Positions 11,143-22,297 of a DNA stretch of 64,000 nt are shown here, piece after piece. The translations under genes were made by a program, and so were the position numbers. Positions within the stretch are counted from its first letter, which is position 1, and every line of letters starts with the position of its first letter. The notes beneath the pieces were generated by a model. The model saw nothing but the letters and a program-made list of their open reading frames with translations, was not told the DNA's origin and did not search any database. Location of the stretch: assembly GCA_001599595.1 (NCBI GenBank), contig BCHH01000008.1, positions 974,220-1,038,219 of the forward strand, in the 5' to 3' direction. Origin of the DNA: Beverwykella pulmonaria. Its lineage: Eukaryota > Ascomycota > Dothideomycetes > Pleosporales > Melanommataceae.

Positions 11143-11550
11143 CTGGGTCATGAATTGTATGACCACGGGGATACTTTGACTTCCATTTTCGGAGTGCCAT
11201 CGACAGGGGAGCGGGCTACGGAACCCAAATCGGAGCCACCCGAAATACAATCCTCGAATTTCTCATCTGGCCCAGTGGAAACTGTGGACGCTGTCAATGA
11301 CAGCACAGAAATCCGAACTTCCTCAGTCGAACAAGAACATACTAATGAGGCAGAGCCCGAGGTTCAAGAAAGATAGTCTCTGGAAGACCTGGCAGAGCTC
11401 ACCGAAGCTAAAAAAAAGCAGCCGAGGGAAGCTCAAAACCCTATGTCCTACCAAGGGAACAAGAAGAGCTCACACAGGCAAAGCCTAACATCCGGAATAT
11501 ACGGTACTCTGACATGGTCGCGGAGCTGGTGAGAACGGAGCAGTCCAATA
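11143..11550 (+). pseudogene. Broken coding-like extension of the nucleotidyltransferase gene
   Basis: After the TAA at 11140-11142 the same frame stays open for 77 codons, starting LGHELYDHGDTLTSIFGVP, until TAG 11374-11376. It then continues as SLEDLAELTEAKKK. At an 8-A run (11410-11417) the coding-like reading moves to another frame containing REQEELTQAKPNIRNIRYSD and MVAELVRTEQ. One extra A in that run would join the two frames. No GT..AG intron that I could find removes the first stop while keeping frame. Possible explanations are a decayed C-terminal tail, sequence errors, or chance. The catalytic domain upstream is intact. Confidence 0.4.
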
Positions 11551-12087
11551 CTTTACATCATGATCAAAATCTGCTCACACATACGGACAATATATCCACC
11601 GTTTACATCAAATCCGTCTTTCACATCAGTGATGTCACGAATCACTTCATATGTCAATCAAAAGCCAGGAAGTGTGTGTAATCTAGTCATGCAAAATTGA
11701 GACCCTTCAGCACTCCTAATGTGGACTAATACCCGGATATGCATCGTGAACTCCAGAGATAGTAATTGGGAAAAGGTGTGGGTAAGAGGGAAAGTTGTAT
11801 CGTCGCAACGTGCGGGGGTTATGTGAGAAAAGAGAGCCATTCTGCTAAATGTGATACCAAAGACTAGGGCCGCTCAGCGCTTCTCGCCCAAGTACCTAAG
11901 GAAACTACCCAGCTGTTCGCCATGCCGTCAAATGCCTATCTTGTTGATATCAAATGTCTCGCGGACCGCTATCTCGCCTTCATCATTCGTCATCACCAGC
12001 TCCAAAAGAAGCCATCACCGCCACCGCCACCGCCTGCAGATGTCACCAGGCGGACGGCGGTGGTGGTCACCAAGTCGACAAATCCGA
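11551..12087. other. Intergenic, 3' ends converge
   Basis: Lies between the rightward nucleotidyltransferase gene and the leftward E2 gene. I see no gene; both 3' UTRs probably lie here. A CCGCCACCG-type triplet run occurs near 12018-12034. Confidence 0.5.
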
Positions 12088-12929
<842 letters not shown>

Positions 12930-13950
12930 GGCGATGTGTGTGGTGGTTTGTGTGGAGTTTGGTGTAGAGAGCGGGTTCTGGGGCGTGGAAAGAGTGCGGT
13001 GTTGAAGAGTTGAAGTGGGCTGCAAAGCAGAGAGGTTAGCGCCTTGATCCTGATCTAAAGAAAGTGCAGCGTATCAGCGGTAAGAGCGCTCGGTGTCCGC
13101 GCTCAACGTACCTATAGTGACTGCAAAGTGTTGCGTCGCAGTCGCAGAGCAGGTAAAAGCAGCGGAAGAGGCGCGGGAGAGTTGTGCTTATGCGTAGGAG
13201 AGGAAGATAAGATTGAGGTGTGAAGTATTAAATGTAACAAGGGCCAAGCCGATGGGACACAGCGCTCACAGCCTAGACTCAAAGCTTTCGCCACCCGCAA
13301 CAGCTGGCCGTAGAAACTGGCAGAACACGCTGACCCGTGCATCGCCAGACATCCACCTCCATCACCAATGTATTGGTCAGTGCCCTTCAGCCCGCGGAAT
13401 TTCACCGACTGACAAAGCATTTATGGAGCACGCAGCCTCGCGCTGAAAAGTTGTGAGACGACTTGAAACGTGAGACGGCATTCTGTTCCACATTCACATC
13501 TGCACCTGCATGCCTGTTTGCCTCCACATTCACCTGCATGCACAACATATCTGGGGATCTACTGGTATGCTATTTTCGGCCCTTGCAATATTCTTAGTGT
13601 ACGGCAAAGCCATGGGCGGCAAACCACAATGCTGTGCTGCAAACTATCTCCTCTAAGGAGAACTCGCAAGACAGTCGAGCTAATTTTAGGCGGCGGGTAG
13701 GAGGATTAACTTTTTACTACTATGTACTGCTCCACCTGCCAGCCGGGCATTTGCACCGTCAAGTATCCTTCTTATATCACACTGTAATTCTCTTTCGGGG
13801 TGACAATATGGCTGTTGAGCAACCCAGAGTGAAAGTATCAACTTTAACTAACTAAGCCTTGCTGTGTCTGCCAGAGGGACTTTACGAATTATATAAGACA
13901 TCTTTTGATAGGCACCTCGGAAGCGGTATTGCACAGTGCCAGAAGAAAAA
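12930..13950. other. Intergenic, no gene seen
   Basis: Contains the E2 promoter on the left and the 3' flank of the acyl-CoA dehydrogenase gene on the right. Open frames are short and unconvincing. Confidence 0.5.
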
Positions 13951-15392
13951 TCAACAGAATGCCTGGATTCCTGTGATTGCTCTCCCAAGGATCAAGGCTA
14001 GTCACTTGGTCAGCTGGACAGGGACAAAAGTGAGTGATTGAAGATTTACCGTGAATATCGCTCTGGCCTTCGTACGTTTGAGTGACGAACAAATTGGCAA
14101 CATGTCTCCCTATTCCATACTCGTCGCTCACGGCGTTGCCGCCGAATACCTCCTGTAGTCTGAACGCGAGGTCAGCTTTCAAGTATTTCGACGACTGCAT
14201 TGAACTTACACCCGAGCATTGACGAGAGCTCTATCGCAGTTCTGACGCTTGATCATCGAGATCATCTCCGGAGCAGCCTTTCCCTCGTCCTTCAACCGAC
14301 CTACGTGAGCGGCGGCTAGGATGCCATACGCAGCATCCGTAGTGGCGTCCGCCAACTTCTTCTGCACGAGCTGATACTTGGCGAGCGGGTTCCCCTTAAA
14401 CTGCTTTCTCTCCAGCGCATACTCTCTCGTTCTCGAAATGCAGTCTTCCAACGCCCCAATCGTTCCCCAGGCAATCCCATATCTTGCAGAGTTCAAGCAG
14501 CTGAAAGGGCCCCTCAGGCCTTCTACGCCCGGGAACATGTTTGCCTCTGGCACAGGACATTCGTCGAGCTGAATCATTCCTGTGATCGAAGCTCGGAGGC
14601 CGTTCTTGTTCTTGATTGGGGGTGTCTCGAGGGTGCCCGGTGGGCATTGATCTCGCTCTATCACGAATCCGCGGATCTTTCCTGTCGGCTCCAGCTTTGC
14701 CCACACGAGGAGCAGGTCAGCGATGGGCGAGTTCGTAATCCAAGTCTTGGAGCCGGAGAGGGAAAAGTATCCCTTCTTCGAGGGGTGAGGCTTTGCAACT
14801 GTCTCCATAGATCCTGGATCTGATCCGTGATTTGGCTCCGTCAACCCAAAACAGCCTAGCAGTTTTCCCTGCGCCATCTTAGGTAGGAACTTCTCCTTTA
14901 GCTCTTCTGTACCAAACTCTTCTATGCCACCCATTGCCAGTGCGCTCTGGACCGAGTAACTGGATCGGTACCCCGAGTCTACTCTCTCGACAGCTCTTGT
15001 GATCAGCCCAGACGCAACGCTGCTGACACCCGCACAGCCATATCCCTGAATAGTAGCACCAAGAAGCCCCAGCTCTCCCATCTCTTCAAGAATCTTCCTG
15101 TCGAAGTCTTCTTTGCGGTAGGCCTCTGTAGACCGGAGTTAGCCGAACTGCGGGTAAAGGTATTTTAAGATGTACCTAGAACTCTCGGGAGCATGCGCTC
15201 CTGACAGTATGATTCCGCCGTTTCTGCAATGGCCAATTCATCCTCGGAAAATAGATTACTGGAACCCAGTGGGTCTTTCCAGTCGAAAGGAACGGGTGTG
15301 TGTAGATGTCGCCTCCCGATAGTTGCCATACGAGCTGTGCTGCTCAATTGCCGGGCGGCGTGCTTGCAGATGGGTCTGAGCATGATGTGCAT
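13951..15392 (-). CDS. Glutaryl-CoA dehydrogenase, mitochondrial
   Basis: FAD enzyme of the acyl-CoA dehydrogenase family that oxidises and decarboxylates glutaryl-CoA to crotonyl-CoA in lysine/tryptophan breakdown. Four exons: 15392-15176, 15125-14210, 14159-14050 and 13997-13951, giving 429 aa. Introns have donors GTACAT, GTAAGT and GTAAAT. The N-terminus ([19 protein letters not shown]) is a mitochondrial presequence; a second start at 15383 is equally possible. [15 protein letters not shown] and [20 protein letters not shown] are acyl-CoA dehydrogenase hallmarks. TYEGQSDIH, near residue 405, contains the catalytic glutamate as in the TYEGT segment of human GCDH, and the C-terminus [15 protein letters not shown], completed by the 47-nt last exon, is specific to GCDH. 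It is divergent from FEN1. Confidence 0.93.
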
Positions 15393-15849
15393 GTATACCC
15401 ACAGATCACAAACGTCTTGAGAAGATTGAAGAACAAAATGAGACGAGAATGGAATTTGATTTAAGATGCAAAGCCGACCGAACTACCCCACAATCGGCAA
15501 CGAGAGTTTCCTAGGACCGCGGTTCACGAAAGTTTGCCGGCTTTGGTGGCAAGCCGTGTCTCAACTCCACCCAATGCTGTATCCACGGGTCGTTCGGTAA
15601 AGAAACACTCTCCCGTTCGCTGCCGTGAGTTCCATCGCATTGCTTAGACGCGCGAGACGCCACTGCCGATTGGGGGTTGTAGATTGCCAAGCCATAGGGC
15701 TGACTCCGCGCGAGCGCGAATCCTTGACGCGACGTGATCCGACCGTCACTTGTTTTCCGCACCGTACCAGCACCTCTCACCACCACACTCGCGCGTCCAT
15801 ATCAGAGAAATCTTGCTTCTAATTTTGCTGAGAGTATCAAACCGCAAGC
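15393..15849. promoter_or_regulatory. Divergent promoter region of GCDH and FEN1
   Basis: 457 bp separate the two start codons. Three ACGCG/CGCGT cores lie within 205 bp upstream of the FEN1 start, at 15648-15652, 15727-15731 and 15792-15796. In yeasts, MBF binds ACGCG-containing MCB boxes upstream of G1/S replication genes. The regulatory reading is inferred. Confidence 0.45.
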
Positions 15850-17190
15850 ATGGGAATCAAGAACCTCTTCCAGGTCATCAGCGAGCACGCCCCAGATGCC
15901 GTCAAGACGGGCGAGATCAAGAACCAATTCGGCCGCAAAGTAGCCATAGTAAGACTCTCCTCACATCCAAAACGTCATGTATCTAACTCTTCTAGGATGC
16001 GTACGAAGCCCCGTCAGCTACCCTTACTGCTTTCCATTAACACTCCAACCAGGTCCATGAGTATCTACAGTTTCCTCATCGCCGTACGCTCCGACGGCCA
16101 GCAACTCATGACCGAGAGCGGCGAAACCACATCGCATCTACTAGGTCTCTTCTACCGCACGCTGCGTATCGTCGATAATGGAATCAAGCCCCTCTACGTC
16201 TTCGACGGCGCTCCGCCGAAGCTCAAGTCTGGCGAGCTCGCGAAGCGGTTCCAGCGGAAGACTGAAGCACACGCCGCTGAAGAAGAGGCCAAGGAGACTG
16301 GCACGGCAGAGGATGTGGAGAAGTTCTCGCGGCGCACAGTCAGGGTCACAAAGGAGCACAACGCGGAATGTCAGAAGCTACTGAAGCTCATGGGGATCCC
16401 GTATATTATTGCGCCGACTGAGGCAGAGGCGCAGTGTGCAACGCTCGCCAGAGCAGGAAAGGTCTACGCTGCAGCTTCGGAGGATATGGATACCCTGACG
16501 TTCAACTCGCCGATCCTGCTGAGACATCTTACCTTCAGCGAGCAGCGCAAGGAGCCGATTCTCGAGATCCACCTCAACAAGGTGCTTGAGGGCTTGGGAA
16601 TGGAGCTACCCCAAGTAAGTACCTCCAATTCACATCCACACACATACACACACACACAATGCTGACTACCATCCAAGTTCATCGACCTCTGCATCCTCCT
16701 CGGCTGCGATTACCTCGACCCGATTAAAGGCATCGGCCCGAGCACAGCCCTCAAACTCATCCGCGAACACAAGAATCTCGAAGGCGTCGTCGAAGTCCTC
16801 AAAAAGTCCTCAAAATACACCATCCCAGACGACTGGCCCTACGCCGACGCCCGCGCCCTCTTCCTCGAACCTGACGTCCGCGCCGCCGACCATCCGGACT
16901 GCGACTTCAAATGGGAAGCCCCCGACGTCGAGGGCATGGTCAAATATCTAGTGGAAGAGAAGGCGTTCAACGAAGACCGGGTGCGAAGTGGTGCGGCGAA
17001 GCTGCAGAAGAATCTGAAAACCGCGCAGCAGAGTCGGCTCGAGGGGTTCTTCAAGCCGATTGAGAAGACGGCCGAAGAGAAGGCGAGTTTGAAGAGGAAG
17101 GCAGAGCAAAAGGTCGAGGACAAAAAGAAGAAGCAAAAGCAGAATGCAAAGGACAAAAAGCAGGCGAAGTCGAAGCCGAGGGGTGCCTAG
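15850..17190 (+). CDS. RAD27: Flap endonuclease 1 (FEN1/Rad27)
   Basis: Structure-specific nuclease that removes 5' flaps in Okazaki-fragment maturation and long-patch base excision repair. Four exons: 15850-15948, 15996-16000, 16053-16614 and 16678-17190, giving 392 aa. Exon 2 is only five nucleotides (GATGC). It restores the sequence [18 protein letters not shown]; its Asp34 matches the metal-binding Asp34 of human FEN1. The N-terminal nuclease domain starts [19 protein letters not shown]. The I domain contains [20 protein letters not shown] and DMDTLTF, and the helix-hairpin-helix segment is [24 protein letters not shown]-interacting box, QSRLEGFF, lies near 342-349, before a Lys-rich tail. 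Intron 3 contains a CA microsatellite. Without the microexon the protein would lack a catalytic residue and lose frame. Confidence 0.96.
16635..16659. repeat. CA microsatellite in FEN1 intron 3
   Basis: An imperfect run of CA dinucleotides, interrupted by a T, lies between the donor at 16615 and the acceptor at 16677. Confidence 0.8.
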
Positions 17191-18172
17191 ATGCGATGGA
17201 AGGGGTGGTTGCATGTGCTATTTTGCACGGAATAATAGCGATGGAGGAGTTGCATGGCGTTTAAGGTTCATCTTTCCTGTTTCCCATGCTAACAGGACAC
17301 GGAAATTCAGGAGGCGTTCACATTGCATTTTCAGCACCAGGGGGATGTATTCAATAACTCTCAATATCTTTCAGGATACGCGCTCCTCTCTAGGCTATCC
17401 GCCACATAGCTCTCGAGATACCATTTACGGAAAACAAATGCAGATAAGGATATAGAGAACTTCACGACCGCTCAAGACAGTGACTTGACGAGAGTACAAT
17501 ATGATTTAGTGAAGCTCAACTGAACCTCTTGCCCTGTGCCTGAAATTTACGTCAATGTTCTTGTAAATTGAAGGGTCAACTAAACAAACTCAATACGACT
17601 TGACGCTTGATGTTTCTGCCGATATACTGACACGTGCGGTGGTGACACAGTAGTGATGATGCGTCGGCTACTATTTTTGCTCTTACGATAACTGGCCTTA
17701 GCTTTCAAGCGTACATTTAGAGTTTGACGCTGCCGAAGAAACTTTCACGATCCTAAGCTAAGAATCCTGTGGCGCTCTCTACGTGCTCGCACGCTGCGTC
17801 GTTTGTAGTCCGACTGCTAATCCAAGGTTGATCGACAACGTCAACAATCGTGCTAATAGCCATGACGGGCTGTTGACGCTTTGAAGAGCGATACGCGGGA
17901 TATTTCTGCCCACATAAATTAACGCGATGATGCAGTACTGCAATTGCATCGATGGCATGCGCTGCTGCAGGTGTAGTGGTAAATACAGTCCATCTCTGCG
18001 AGCCTAATGCAGTATTAATTTCCTATCTTCCGAACCTCCTCGCGGCGCTAGCGATGAGAAGGTTTGGAGAATCCTCCGGCGAAGTCTTGGGGCTGCCGCC
18101 GTTTCGCTTGCTAAAGTTCCGATGCGGACTACCATCTACTTGAACCTTGTGATTCATATGGTATACAGTAGG
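17191..18172. other. Intergenic, no gene seen
   Basis: Fairly AT-rich and lacking long open frames with recognisable composition. The FEN1 and BRCT genes converge here, so it probably holds both 3' UTRs and little else. Confidence 0.55.
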
Positions 18173-19781
18173 TCAACCATTACTCGCTGGACCTTCTTCT
18201 TCATCTTTAACGGTGGAGGTAGGTGCAGGGGTGCGACAAAACATGCCGTACACGCTATTCTGGCCTTTTGGGGCTAGTTTGAGAGACGAAAAAAGAGATT
18301 CGGGTTGGCGGGCGTTGAGGCGGATGGAGGTTAGGACCCTGCCGGATATCAGTCCATGTTCACTTTGCTGTTTTGAAACGGTTATCGAAGACATTTCAAT
18401 ATCGCTAAAATACGGTAGCAGCGATGAGGTTGAAGCACATCTCAGCAACCTTGAAGTACGATAGGAACGAATACAAACTCACCATTCGACGTCAACGAAC
18501 TTGACACCTTTCCCGCCAACCCTAGCAATTTCTTTCTGGATCTTGGTAGCTGCCAGACCACCACCTGCACCGCCACAGTCGTTTGCTATACCTAATACAA
18601 CATGAGTGACCCGTCGCCGGGCTAGGCTAATTAAAATCTTCCCGCCTCGTTCCGCGAGGAGTTGCTTGAGTTTGACGTCAGAAACTAGTGGCGCAGTGGA
18701 GCCGTTAATGTAAAAGCAGAGACCGGCGAAGATCTGCTTGTTCGTCTCCTGTTCAAGCGTTGGCGGGTTCGAGAAAGTTACTAGAATGGGACCGGGATCG
18801 GCGGATGGCGTCAAAGTCTGGAGGACTGCTGTATGCAATGTCAGTTGTGGTTATCCTAGGAATTTTCATGAGTTCAAAGGCTTGCTTGTGCAGACTCATG
18901 GACTGATATCTTGGTTAGGATGAGTCTAAGAGTCACAAAACCGAGCAAAGTAAGAAATCTAAGGACTCACAATGTTCCTGTTCCACACTTCCGTGTCTAA
19001 CATGCTCACGGTGTGGTCCTTCAAAAAGCGCTATCTTCGTTTCGACTACCCTTTTCACACCTTTACTTGCTCCCCAAACCTCGGTCAGACTCCTTTGCCC
19101 ACTCGTTCTCACTTCTTTAGCGCTCTTTCTCCACCTTTCATCCGCCTTTTCTCCATCTTTCCCAAACCCCTCACTGCCCGCCCCAACCATATCCGACACT
19201 CTTTTTACCCCGCCGCTTAGACCCCCTCGAAACTGCTCTCCAAGCTTCACATTACGAGATTCGCGCCACAATGTCGATCCTCCAAACCGATTCTCGGCCC
19301 GTTGGTGGCCTGTTGACGATGAATTCCAGGGATCGAAGAATGAGGAGCCCATTCCAGACGCCGCCGCCGCCGCCGCTGCCGCTGTAGAGCTCGTCGTTAT
19401 TGTTGGTGTTGATATGGTCACTGTAGATGATGCGTGTCCCGATTGGGAAGTCGCAGGATGGATGCTCGGCTCCCCAATCGATGAGGTCATTATAATTGAG
19501 GAAGGAGCGTGCGATGCGTGATGGAAATCTTTCACGCATGAATGTTTTTCAGCACCAGAGTTGGTGGGCAGCAGCGACGTTGTGCTAGATGCCCATGTGC
19601 TTGTTGTTGTGGCGTTTGCCTGCGCCTCTTCATTCTTGCGTGAATTCCGCCCATGGTTGCTCGTACTGAGAGCTGCGCGCCGCTTCCGCGCCGCCTCTCC
19701 GTCACAAACGCGGGGCGAAGGTCGTTGAAACGAGGGGGGTGGTTCCAGATTGTCGTCGAGCTCGAAGTGGGGTAGCGACAT
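18173..19781 (-). CDS. BRCT-domain protein
   Basis: Three exons, 19781-18971, 18828-18483 and 18338-18173, give 440 aa; introns have donors GTGAGT and GTGAGTT. The N-terminal about 270 residues are low-complexity and Ser/Thr-rich, with eight consecutive alanines encoded at 19359-19382, and are probably disordered. The C-terminal part has BRCT features: IFAGLCFYINGSTAPLVSD, the GG turn in LLAERGG, a hydrophobic strand THVVLGI, and KFVDVEW-VLTSIRLNARQPE with the conserved tryptophan split by the second intron. BRCT domains bind partners, often phosphopeptides, in DNA-damage responses; a nuclear repair or checkpoint role is likely but the ortholog is not identified. An upstream in-frame ATG at 19862 would add 27 residues. 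Confidence 0.78.
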
Positions 19782-20827
19782 GTTGTGTGGCAGCGGGTGT
19801 CTTGCGGGCGGTGAGGGCTTCCGGGGTTGGTGTGATGTGACACAACGCGCAGATGTCAGCATCTCGACACCTGCATCGCTTCGCGAGCTGCTTGATGAAA
19901 ATTTATTGTCGAGGCACCGTGCAGTCGTCGCCGGGGGTTATCGATACTGCGCTTTGAAAGAGAGTGGGTCTGTTGGTCGTTGAATTGGCGAAAGGAATCG
20001 AAAGCGCAAAAGCAATCACACACACGCATGCACGTGCACGCGTTGTCTAGGAAATCCATAGATAGTGCAGTCAATCAATACCACGGCGGTGCACTATTAT
20101 CACGAAGCCCACGCAAATTTAGTGACAGGCCATGAGGATTGATAGGGCGATTGTATGCAGGGCACAAAGATTGAAGTGGCATTCATATCACATTTGGCAT
20201 TACTACATAACTGTACAGAGCAAAGCAGAGCAATCCAGAATTGCATAAGTGGTGTGCACCCCAAAGTACACACCCACGTCTGCCCTGTCAGAGGGCAGAC
20301 TAGAGAAAGAAAGGGATACGCCATTATTCCATGCATCTGTCCTGAACGCCGTCCCAAATTCCCACCTCGTGGTATAAACATGCAATAAAGGGGATGTAAG
20401 AGAAGTACTATGTGAACAGGGGAATATAACCATGAAGGTTGGAAGCTTTTCGACTCGTGAGAGAAGATCCTGTAAAACGCCTCCAGAAATGTGGGAGAAA
20501 ATCACCTCGGTGTTGCCGCCGGTAATATAGGAACGGGTAATACACCTCGGAACCTTGGTACAAAAAGAAGGGAAGGAAAAAGAACGGACGCTGGAAAAAA
20601 TCAAACATGCATACGACGACGGCACCTTTAGATCAGAGCGCCAGAGATGTCGTAAGTGGTGGTATCAGCCAGAATTCTCCAGGTACCCCAGTCTCAAAAT
20701 CTTGGTGATGTTGTAATCTTAAATTTCGCTTCGTCCGCATCGCTTCATAACAAAAGAAAAGTCGTCATCGTGTTGGCGCATTCCATATTCTCGCATGTCG
20801 TATTGCTAAGGAATGCCTCCACAGGGT
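19782..20827. other. Intergenic, no gene seen
   Basis: Holds the promoter of the BRCT gene and the 3' flank of the gene starting at 22297. Minus-strand frames up to 140 codons overlap one another and show no motifs. Confidence 0.5.
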
Positions 20828-22297
20828 CTAGTTTTTCAAGGCTTTGGCAGTTGAAGATTCGTACATCATTCGGTGGCGTTTCATCTCCTCTGCGTCGAAT
20901 GGAGCAACTTCGCTGCCCTTCCTGCTTCCGACCAGAGACGTCGAGCTAGAGTTGGTGCCTCTGAGATTGCCCAAATTGGCGAAGGAGCGAGCCTTTTTAA
21001 TCGTCTTTCGGGGCTTGCTTTCCTCGGTGATGGGGACAACATCCGCGGCAGATGGCCTCCGGTCGATTTTCACAATTTCCTCGACGTCCGGCCGGGTCTT
21101 GACACGCATTCGCTTGAATTCTCGGGTAATCCTCTCAAGCGTGGTGAGGCCCTTCGCTGCAGGTTTCGAATCGAGTGGTGAAATGGGAAGTGGCTTCTCC
21201 TCTGCGCTCTGGATCGTGCTTGGTCTTCGTTCGGGACCAAAGCTAACGCCAGAGTCCGTCTTCTTTCCCTTTCTGGGCTCTTCGACAGGCGTAAAGTCAT
21301 CGGTCCCTGCCGTAGACATACAGTCATCGATCAAGTTCTTGGCCACTCGGAGGTACTTGTCGACATTTTGCTGGACCGCAGCCCAGCCGTTCTCATCTTC
21401 AGGGCCTTTGTTCATATCCATCACGCGTTTCAGGACCGCTGGGCCATTCTTCTGTACCATTCGAATGTAATCGAAGAACCCTTCGCGCTCATCCTTGAGT
21501 AGCTGGTGGGTCAAATACGGTGTAGGCAGCTTACCGCCACCTTGAGGAGGCTGCGGCGGTAGTAATGTGTTAAGCATACCCATGCAGTTGAGCTTGTTGA
21601 ATGGCTCAAGTGAAAGTTCGTTGATCATTATCTAGGTGGGGTAAGTCTTGCATGTCATCATGGGTTGGTGGGAATAGGGACTTACCCATCGGCGCAAGCC
21701 CAACCACAGCTGAGAGTAGTAAAGCTCGGCTTTCCTACTCTTGCCATCGATATTTTTGGCCCACAAAGCAATTCCAGGAAAGCGTTCCGACACGGCCTCG
21801 ACGTCAGCTGCGAAAGTCTCTTCATGAATATGCACTCGTTTGTATGCTGCAGCAACCTCTCTGCGCCTCCGGGTCTCCAGATCCCTAAGGTAGTCCAGCG
21901 CAGTCAAGGCCTGGGGGAAGTCGACAAGAGCCAGGCAGGGATGGAAGCATCGCGAGGCGAACGAGATGATGAAAGCCGGCGGGAGCGAGCTTGGCTGCGA
22001 TGGCAACGACCCGATGTGGCCCATGAGCTGCGTAGTGAAGTTCATGGTTGCCGACTCGGCCTCACCCCACACGAACTGGCCAGAGATGGGGGATGCATTG
22101 GAACTGCCGGTGGGTGTAGACGCACGGGTCAGGTCCTTGGGAAGTGGCTGAGCTCGGGGCGCACAGTTGAGGGTGTACATGGTCCGGAGGGGGATTTCAT
22201 AGCTGCCAGGATACTGTAGGACATGTTCCAGAATCATGTTGTAAGAAGTAGATGCACTTGTCTCTTCAGACAGATTGCGAGAGTGGGCGGGTGACAT
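20828..22297 (-). CDS. Fungal protein of unknown function, 471 aa
   Basis: Two exons, 22297-21686 and 21631-20828, with a 54-nt intron (donor GTAAGT, acceptor CCTAG). The start is the first in-frame ATG, beginning MSPAHSRNLSEE; upstream sequence stays open but lacks ATG. The N-terminal half contains VLQYPGSYEIPLRTMYTLN and a predicted helical region with LDYLRDLETRRRREVAAAYK. After the intron LEPFNKLNCMGMLNTLLPPQ is followed by DEREGFFDYIRMVQ, and then a Ser/Lys-rich, probably disordered tail. The two ordered parts look conserved among Pezizomycotina from memory, but I know no function. No signal peptide or membrane segment is visible. Confidence 0.78.
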
